Source: Corylus avellana
Taxonomy: Eukaryota > Streptophyta > Magnoliopsida > Fagales > Betulaceae
Length of the DNA stretch: 64,000 nt
Reading direction: 5' to 3'
Assembly (NCBI RefSeq): GCF_901000735.1
Contig: NC_081546.1
Span: 9,574,254-9,638,253 of the forward strand
Position 1 is the first letter of the stretch; every line of letters starts with the position of its first letter. The translations under genes were made by a program, and so were the position numbers. The notes below the pieces were generated by a model that searched no databases, was not told the DNA's origin, and was given only the letters and a program-made list of their open reading frames with translations. Shown one piece after another: positions 57,463-64,000 of this stretch.

Positions 57463-57565
57463 TGTAGTGCCCTAGAATTTTTAAAGCTATTTAAATAGAT
57501 TATTTTGATAATGATGTTATTTTAATATCCATTGTAGCTAAGGATTTTAATTCTTGGGAAATTTA
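57463..57565 (+). repeat. Start of the 3' LTR of copy A
   Basis: The first 103 bp match the 5' LTR start with a few changes (tgtagtgccctagaattttt against tgtagtgccccagaattttc), then the gap begins. Confidence 0.9.
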
Positions 57566-57665
57566 NNNNNNNNNNNNNNNNNNNNNNNNNNNNNNNNNNN
57601 NNNNNNNNNNNNNNNNNNNNNNNNNNNNNNNNNNNNNNNNNNNNNNNNNNNNNNNNNNNNNNNNN
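57566..57665. other. Assembly gap, 100 N, at the centre of the inverted pair
   Basis: It separates the 3' LTRs of two oppositely oriented copies of the same element. The true missing length could be more than 2 kb if both LTRs are full length. Confidence 1.
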
Positions 57666-58448
57666 AATTAACTCTTTTCTTGGTGCACTCAACGGTCATG
57701 TTGATGGAATACCACCTTCTGGCATAGCCTCCTTCAGTGGTTTCGCCTCCATCCGAGTATCGGTACCGAACTCTTTCTCATTCTTACTTATCTTGGGGCC
57801 AAAAATACTCTCCTTCATACATGTGCCCTCATTTCATAAACATTTATCTCATCTCTTGTACTTTTCTTTGTACTTCTTTTGATGCATCTTAGGGCAATAT
57901 GTAGGAGGGTTTATCATCATTTTTCTTTCTTATAATCATCATTATTTCTCAACTTTCTTTTCTTAAAATGAAAACTTTTCCAAATATAAACTTGTTGTGC
58001 TTAGAAAGCGTTTAAATAAATAGAAACTTTCTAGATAATTCTTTTAGAAATCCTTCATGCATGCAACATAACTTCATAATACATAAATAAAATAATCATT
58101 TACAATTTACTAAAGAATGAATAAATAGCATGACATGAAGTAATTTTAGAAGGGATAGTGAATTTACTTACCTCTAGACTGAAGCTAAAAGTGGTATGAA
58201 GGAATCTAGTTGCTCCAATATGACTAACACCACTAGTATATCTTTTGAAACTAATTTCTAAAGTCCGCTATCTCTTGTGTTCTTTCTTTCTTGTAGCGCT
58301 TGGTCTCGCCCTTTCTCTCTCTGTTCTGAGTAAACACTCTTAGAAAGAAGAAAGACCGAGCAAAAAGCGGAAGAAGGAAGAATATATGCAAGAGATGGGA
58401 GAGGAGATGAGTGGTGAAAATTGTGAAGGAGAAGAGCTCTATTTATAG

Positions 58449-58640
58449 GAGAAAATCAAATACTATTCTACCTTCAATTTACAATTATACCCTCATTTTA
58501 CTATTTCACCAACCCTATACTATTTCACCAACCCTATACTATTCTACCTACCCTATACTATTCTACCTACCCTATACTATTCTACCTTCTTATTCTACCA
58601 TCCTTATACCTACCATTTACTATCCTATTATTTCACCAAT
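58449..58640. repeat. U3 tandem repeat of copy B
   Basis: Complement of the copy A repeat: units such as ctatactattctacctaccc and ctatttcaccaacc, more numerous than in copy A. The TATA box on the minus strand lies at about 58440-58449. Confidence 0.75.
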
Positions 58641-60504
58641 TACCATTCTCTAATTACCACTCTCATAAAGTTCCCAAGAATTAAAATCCTTAGCTACAAT
58701 GGATATTAAAATAACATCATTATCAAAATAATCTATTTAAATAGCTTTGAAAATTCTGGGACACTACAATCTTCCCTCCTTATTAGAATTTCGTCCTCGA
58801 AATTAAAACCTATAATATTATCGTCCAATCTTCAAGTTGAGGGATTCAGATTTAAAATATTCCTTTCAATCCTTCATCAAAGCCTACTCCCTTTTATCAT
58901 ATTGAAATTTTATCTCCTTCTACTAGGAGTAAATCTTATTCACAGTCTAAAGTCTTGATTTCTGCAATCATTCATCAATTCACACTAAAATCTTACCTCA
59001 AAATCTTTTCCATTGTTTCTTTCCAACCTCAATAACAACAATCGAGTTATTCATCAACAGTTTACAATCAAGGTTTAAACATCAAATTAATAAATCATGT
59101 GATCAATAGTTTATACCTCCAAACATCATAGTCCTCATTTCAAGCCTGCAATAATTTTCTCGATCTAATTTAATCAATTTATCAAAAAGGTGTAAAATCA
59201 TTCCTGCCTATATTCTCTTTAGTATCTCAGTATTCCAAATCATGCATACGAAATTTTAATATGATGCTCTAATAATTATTAACTTCTCACCATCATAAAC
59301 CTGTAAAAGTAAATAGCACCAACATTCAAACATCATTACATGAATATACCTCAGAAGTGACATCATAATTAGATTCATTCTAAATACACAACCGTTTCTA
59401 TTTTCTCATCCCAACTTTTGTGTTGATGCTACAATATCAGCGAAAATCTTTCAGTACTACATCTTTACTTAATAAATCATAACTCAACAATAGAAACTCG
59501 TAATTATGATTTCAACTCTAAGGAAATACACGATTACATCAAATGTAAGATTCTCATCCATTCTTGACTAATACATATTGTGCTTGCTGCGTTCTAGAGA
59601 TGAAATTGATAAGCAAGCAAAGTAGGATATGGGTAAGTTTCCAAGCTGGATGTTCCAAAGTACACATGCTATAATTTCTCTCCCTTGGGTCTTGCAAGGT
59701 CAAGAAGAGAAAAGAGAGAAAGATAGTCCTGTTGCTTTCTAGAAATGAAGATTTGAAAAGCATTTCAGGACATGGCATGTATGTGAGATTTTCAAAATAC
59801 CCACATCGGATGCTCTCTCTCTTCTGTCATTTATGGAGACTGAGAAGAAAAGGGAGATATTTAGCCTGAGAAGCATGATCAAGGATAATCTTGCTTCCTC
59901 AGGACATGATCAACGATAATCTTGCTTCAATGGTTTACTACTGAGAGTATAAGGAGTTGGGTTTGTGAATCAAGTCGTGAGGCTGCATTTTTTTTTTCTT
60001 GAGGATACGCTCAACTAGGAGGAAAAGTCGAGCTTTCATTGTATGGAAGGTCATTAGAAGATTTCAGGTGAAGGAGTATGATCAGAAGGCATGCGTTGCA
60101 ATGGAGAAAGAGGTGTGAATTTATATGAAGGGTTTCTGGATAATGAACGAGCGCGTGGTGCGCGTTGGCATGACAATTCATTCAGTTGCCCACGCATGGT
60201 ATTTGAAGTCGTTGATTGAACAGTGGGTTTGAAAAATGAGCTCAGTCGAATTTATGACAGGAGACAAGATCCTACTTCCACGGGATCTTTTGACAAAATT
60301 TCTATCGCGGCCCGAGATCGCCTAACGCTTTGTTGTTTACTGTTTATTTCACTTGAAGTGAAAAAATTTCTTTAAGGCTACTCGTCTGCTGCTTCCAGAA
60401 ACTTCACAAAAATTTCTTCAGTTCCTAACGCTTAGTCTCTTCTCAGTACTTCATCTCTCCCAATTTCTTCGTATTCTCAACTATTTTTCCTTACTCTCCT
60501 AAAT

Positions 60505-61167
60505 ATGGGAGCATCATCATCATCCGTTAACAACCTCGATTTGAATGTTGCTCCTGCAGCACAACCCATTGTTATGCCTGACGTGCAACCGGAGGTGCCT
60601 GTTGTTCCCCCTGAAGTGTCTGCTATTCATCCCGTCGTACCTGTTACACACCCTAATGAACCTGCTGCATATCCTAACGTATGGCAGCCAACTTTTGTCT
60701 TTGACAATCGTCCTATCACTATTCACGATTCTGTCATGCTCCATGATTCTACTGCTGTAGCAGTGGCCAAAGGTTTCGTAATTCCACGGGATCAAACGTT
60801 CTTAGCTGATAGGTCGGATACTGATGCTATTAATAATTCATTGGCATTCAGTATCCAAGGTGCTGCTTCAGTTTCTGACATGGCACAACGTTTGAGTGCC
60901 AGAAATGTTGAGCTGAAAGTCTCAAGAAACCAAATCGGGGTCTTACAGCGACTGCTCAAATACTACAAACGAAAACACGTGGATTTGAAGCAGGAGAATA
61001 CTCAGCTGAAAAAGATGATGTTATCTTACGCAGAATACTTGGGACCAAAGATGCTAGAAATGGAGAAGAATACCGAACGTCTCCAGCGACAGCACGAAAA
61101 ACTCCGGGTCGATGTTCAGGGGTGTTGCAAGTCTCTCCGCACACGCTCTAGTCAGGTACCTCATTAG
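60505..61167 (+). CDS. Antisense ORF, 220 residues, EAR-type motif plus coiled coil (copy B)
   Basis: Same protein as at 55061-55723, again antisense to its element. By my alignment the two ORFs differ by about seven substitutions and no indels. Four change residues (Arg46 to Pro, Ile92 to Val, Arg116 to Ser, Met150 to Leu, copy A to copy B) and three are silent. The DLNVAP motif at 12-17 and the coiled-coil region are unchanged. A pyrimidine-rich leader (60380-60500) precedes the ATG, and a TATA-like ttatatga lies near 60120. A possible intron, GTACCT at 61156 to tctatgcag ending 61243 or so, would change only the last residues. Confidence 0.6.
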   Translation: MGASSSSVNNLDLNVAPAAQPIVMPDVQPEVPVVPPEVSAIHPVVPVTHPNEPAAYPNVWQPTFVFDNRPITIHDSVMLHDSTAVAVAKGFVIPRDQTFLADRSDTDAINNSLAFSIQGAASVSDMAQRLSARNVELKVSRNQIGVLQRLLKYYKRKHVDLKQENTQLKKMMLSYAEYLGPKMLEMEKNTERLQRQHEKLRVDVQGCCKSLRTRSSQVPH

Positions 61168-62703
61168 AAATAAATATTCTCTTTGATAATTCAATTATAT
61201 AAATATATATGATTCTGCTCATACTAGGTTTTCTCTATGCAGAAATAATCTTCCTGGAGCAGCTCTGAGGAATCATCTGCTCATCATTACCACATGTCTC
61301 TTTATGCAACAAATTTCTTTTTTTTTTTTTTTTGATGGACACTGGTATGTAATATTATAAGGAGCTTGTTCTCCAAACATTTCTTTTCGTAATCATTCAG
61401 TACTCATTCAATATTCATTATATAATCATCCTGTCATTATAATAACTTCCTTTAAACAAACAATCTGTTTAAAAAGTTAATCACTCCATAAAACATCTAA
61501 GTATGCACCATCACATGTTATCAACCTCTAAAATACTTTAATATCATTGAACATATATCTTATAAGAGAAAATTTAGATCATGTCACTATATTATATCAC
61601 TATATTATATTGTCTTTCAACTCTTACCTTTATGCTTCAATTTACCTCAAGAATAATAATCCATTATCTTTACTTAGTAAAAGAAAATTATATCAAAAGC
61701 TTTGGCATGTAACTAAAATTTCTCATAATTTCATATCCACTAATGCCTCAAAATTTAAATATTATCCACAACCTAGGAGCACTAATTCATCCTCAAAACT
61801 TTAAGCATCACTTCAATATAATTTACCTCAATTACAGAAAACCTAGCACCTCAAATTCTAAGAATCACCTCAAAGATTTCATGAATTGTACCTTAAAGTC
61901 ATCACAATCATTTGAAAATATCAAAATCCTTAAACCACAACTTTATATATCAAAATATCTTATAGATTCTAGGGTATACCTCATTTGCATTTATCCCTGC
62001 AATACTTAGGCATTCACTTCATGCCACTACGTAATTCTTATTCATCAATCCATATATTATAACATTAATCATAGTATCATTATTCTCATCGACCAAACCA
62101 AAAACTCATATAAACTCTTATATCATTAATTTAGTTCAAGAATCATTTCACAACCGACATCCATAAGACCATTTGTTACTAAGTCACTTACACCATTTGT
62201 CTCACAACCTAAATCAATAAAACCATTTTGTTACCAAGTTAATTACACAAATCATCTCGTAACCTAAATCTTATAAAATCATCATACGATTTTTAAATCA
62301 TGATCAATAATCTTTTCTAAATCCTCGAGACACCTTAAAATATATCCTTATCAATCGATACTCTAGAAAACTGCCGCAAATCCAAATAGGCAGATACTAT
62401 AGATCACAACCTATCTATAAAATAAAAATTCATCTTCGTCATTAACATGATCACAATAATAAAATCCACCAAATTAATCACACTAAGATGATTTTTGGTT
62501 TTTTTTTTTTTTTTTTTTTTTAACAAAAAATTAACCATTCGAAAAATGCTCATGCATCATTTATTAGAGACCACACAACAATGCACACTCTACTTGGCCG
62601 GAATGTGGCTTCTCATTAACCCCCCCAAATTTTTTTTTTTTTGTTTTTTTTTTTTTTTGAAAAGTCTGCTAGAACCTTATAACCTTTGCTCTGATACCAA
62701 AAT

Positions 62704-64000
62704 TGTAACATCCCCAGTCCGTTAAGACTGAGTTTGCCACTTTTCTTCTTTTTCAACAAAAATTCTTGCAAAGATCTATAAGGTCTATCAGAGTACTTGA
62801 TTTAAAAGATACAATAAATGCGTAAAACATTTTTTTTCAAGAGATTTTATTACAAGCGAAATTAGAAAACATTAGATTTTAGTTGCGGAATATCATATCA
62901 TTACAATAACTTATATGACAAGACTTTGAAAATTAATAATTATTCCCACCCCATTCCGGCCTCCTATTCCAGCATCCTTTCTACCTGAAAACAAGAAATA
63001 AAACTGAATGAGCCCAAAGGGGGCCCAGCAAGTAAAATCCATAACCATAAATAGTTTTACTCCTTGTTCTCAGTTTTGAAAATCGTTTTCACAAATAAAT
63101 ATACATCCAGCCATAATAATATATGTACGTACGGTTGCATCTCCCGTAACATATACATACTATTACATCTAGTAATAAATCATCGTTGTAAATCATCTTT
63201 ATAAATCATCATCATAATGCATCATTATAAATAATCTTTGTAAATCATCATAGCATATCATCGTTGAAAATATAGTATCATTTTCTCATATAGGGCCCAT
63301 GTACACTATTACCCCTGTGCACGAGGGTTGCGGGTCCTTGTGACCATGGCACTGAACTGTGGCCTCAGCCATGCCCGACCGTCAATTAACTCTTTTCTTG
63401 GTGCACTCAACGGTCATGTTGATGGAATACCACCTTCTGGCATAGCCTCCTTCAGTGGTTTCGCCTCCATCCGAGTATCGGTACCGAACTCTCATCTTAT
63501 CTTATCTTGGGGCCAAAAATACTCTCCTCCATACATGTGCCCTCATTTCATAAACATTTATCTCATCTCTTGTACTTTGCTTTGTACTTCTTTTGATGCA
63601 TCTTAGGGCAACATATAGGAGGGTTTATCATCATTTTTCTTTCTTATAATCATCATCATTTCTCAACTTTCTTTTCTTAAAATGGAAACTTTTCCAAATA
63701 TAAACTTGTTGTGCTTAGAAAGCATTTAAACAAATAGAAACTTTCTAGATAATTCTTTTAGAAATCCTTCATGCATGCAACATAACTTCATAATACATAA
63801 ATAAAATAATCATTTACAATTTACTAAAGAATGAATAAATAGCATGACATGAAGTAATTTTAGAAGGGGTAGTGAATTTACTTACCTCTAGACTGAAGCT
63901 AAAAGTGGTATGAAGGAATCTAGTTGCTCCAATATGACTAACACCACTAGTATATCTTTTGAAACTACTTTCTAAAGTCCGCTATCTCTTGTGTTCTTTC
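62704..64000 (-). repeat. 5' LTR of copy B, running off the window
   Basis: Starts (plus strand) tgtaacatccccagtcc, the complement of the copy A LTR end, and continues in register with 57666-58200 and the complement of 52220-53535 to the last base. Confidence 0.9.

Larger units (their letters stand above)
51795..57565 (+). mobile_element. Large non-autonomous LTR element, copy A (plus)
   Basis: The 5' LTR is 51795-53535 (TGTAGTGCCC to GTTACA, 1741 bp). The primer site tggtatcagagc (tRNA-Met) is at 53540-53551. The interior is 53536-57462 (3927 bp). A purine tract aaggagggaagat comes before the 3' LTR that starts at 57463 and runs into the gap after 103 bp. Just before the purine tract, tttcgaggacgaaattc matches the end of pol in Tekay/Del-type chromoviruses. 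No other gag, protease, reverse transcriptase or integrase sequence is recognisable. It fits a LARD (large retrotransposon derivative). It carries an antisense ORF at 55061-55723. Confidence 0.88.
57666..64000 (-). mobile_element. Large non-autonomous LTR element, copy B (minus)
   Basis: Mirror image of copy A. The 3' LTR is 57666-58768 (incomplete; it enters from the gap about 1.1 kb in). The purine tract complement follows 58768, the interior is 58769-62703 (3935 bp), the primer site complement gctctgatacca is at 62688-62699, and the 5' LTR runs from 62704 to the window end. The interior matches copy A with small indels, mostly in homopolymers. Confidence 0.88.

Overview
The window is nuclear DNA from a flowering plant, almost certainly a eudicot. 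It is AT-rich, its genes have many introns with canonical GT-AG borders, and it is full of plant transposable elements: Ty3/gypsy, copia and TRIM LTRs, CACTA, hAT, Mutator-like and Harbinger-like MITEs, and tRNA-derived SINEs. The species cannot be fixed from the sequence. Four runs of N (19292-19513, 27328-27427, 38934-39033, 57566-57665) show that this is a scaffolded draft assembly. Three of them are exactly 100 bases, the usual placeholder for a gap of unknown size.

Only three protein-coding host genes can be supported. One is a complete 12-exon membrane-anchored aspartic protease of the nepenthesin (A1B) type, 20675-28082 on the plus strand, 650 residues, with both catalytic Asp motifs and a C-terminal membrane segment. 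The other two are Snakin/GASA cysteine-rich peptide genes on the minus strand (32126-32494 and 39965-40333). Their 89-residue products are identical and they lie in two copies of a block of at least 6 kb.

Layout. 1-2307: most of a Ty3/gypsy-type LTR with an 82-bp minisatellite. 2308-3871: the 3' end of a hAT transposon abutting a TRIM-like LTR. 4008-12105: a dead partial copy of the aspartic protease gene (exons 3, 4, 7 and 8), broken by a CACTA MITE inside exon 4 and by a decayed gypsy element at the exon 7 splice acceptor, which itself holds a Harbinger-like MITE. 12106-20640: MITEs and other repeats with no host gene. 20675-28082: the intact protease gene, with MITEs and a copia LTR in its introns. 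28083-31170: non-coding DNA, a degenerate tandem repeat and a SINE. 31168-45441: the duplicated Snakin block, the two copies separated by a CACTA-like sequence and an assembly gap. 45442-51794: non-coding DNA with TRIMs, a SINE with a perfect 17-bp target duplication, a copia LTR fragment and MITEs. 51795-64000: two copies of one large non-autonomous LTR element in opposite orientations, tail to tail, with an assembly gap at the centre.

The most interesting item is in the last block. Each of the two elements has 1.7-kb LTRs, a tRNA-Met primer site and a polypurine tract but no recognisable gag-pol. Each carries an intact 220-codon ORF antisense to the element. The predicted protein starts with a DLNxxP (EAR-type repression) motif, has a Pro-rich stretch and ends in a long predicted coiled coil. 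The two copies differ at only four residues and have no indels in the ORF. Also notable are three separate regions with dense head-to-head palindromic arrays built on an ACGTG core, two of which begin with CACTA termini.
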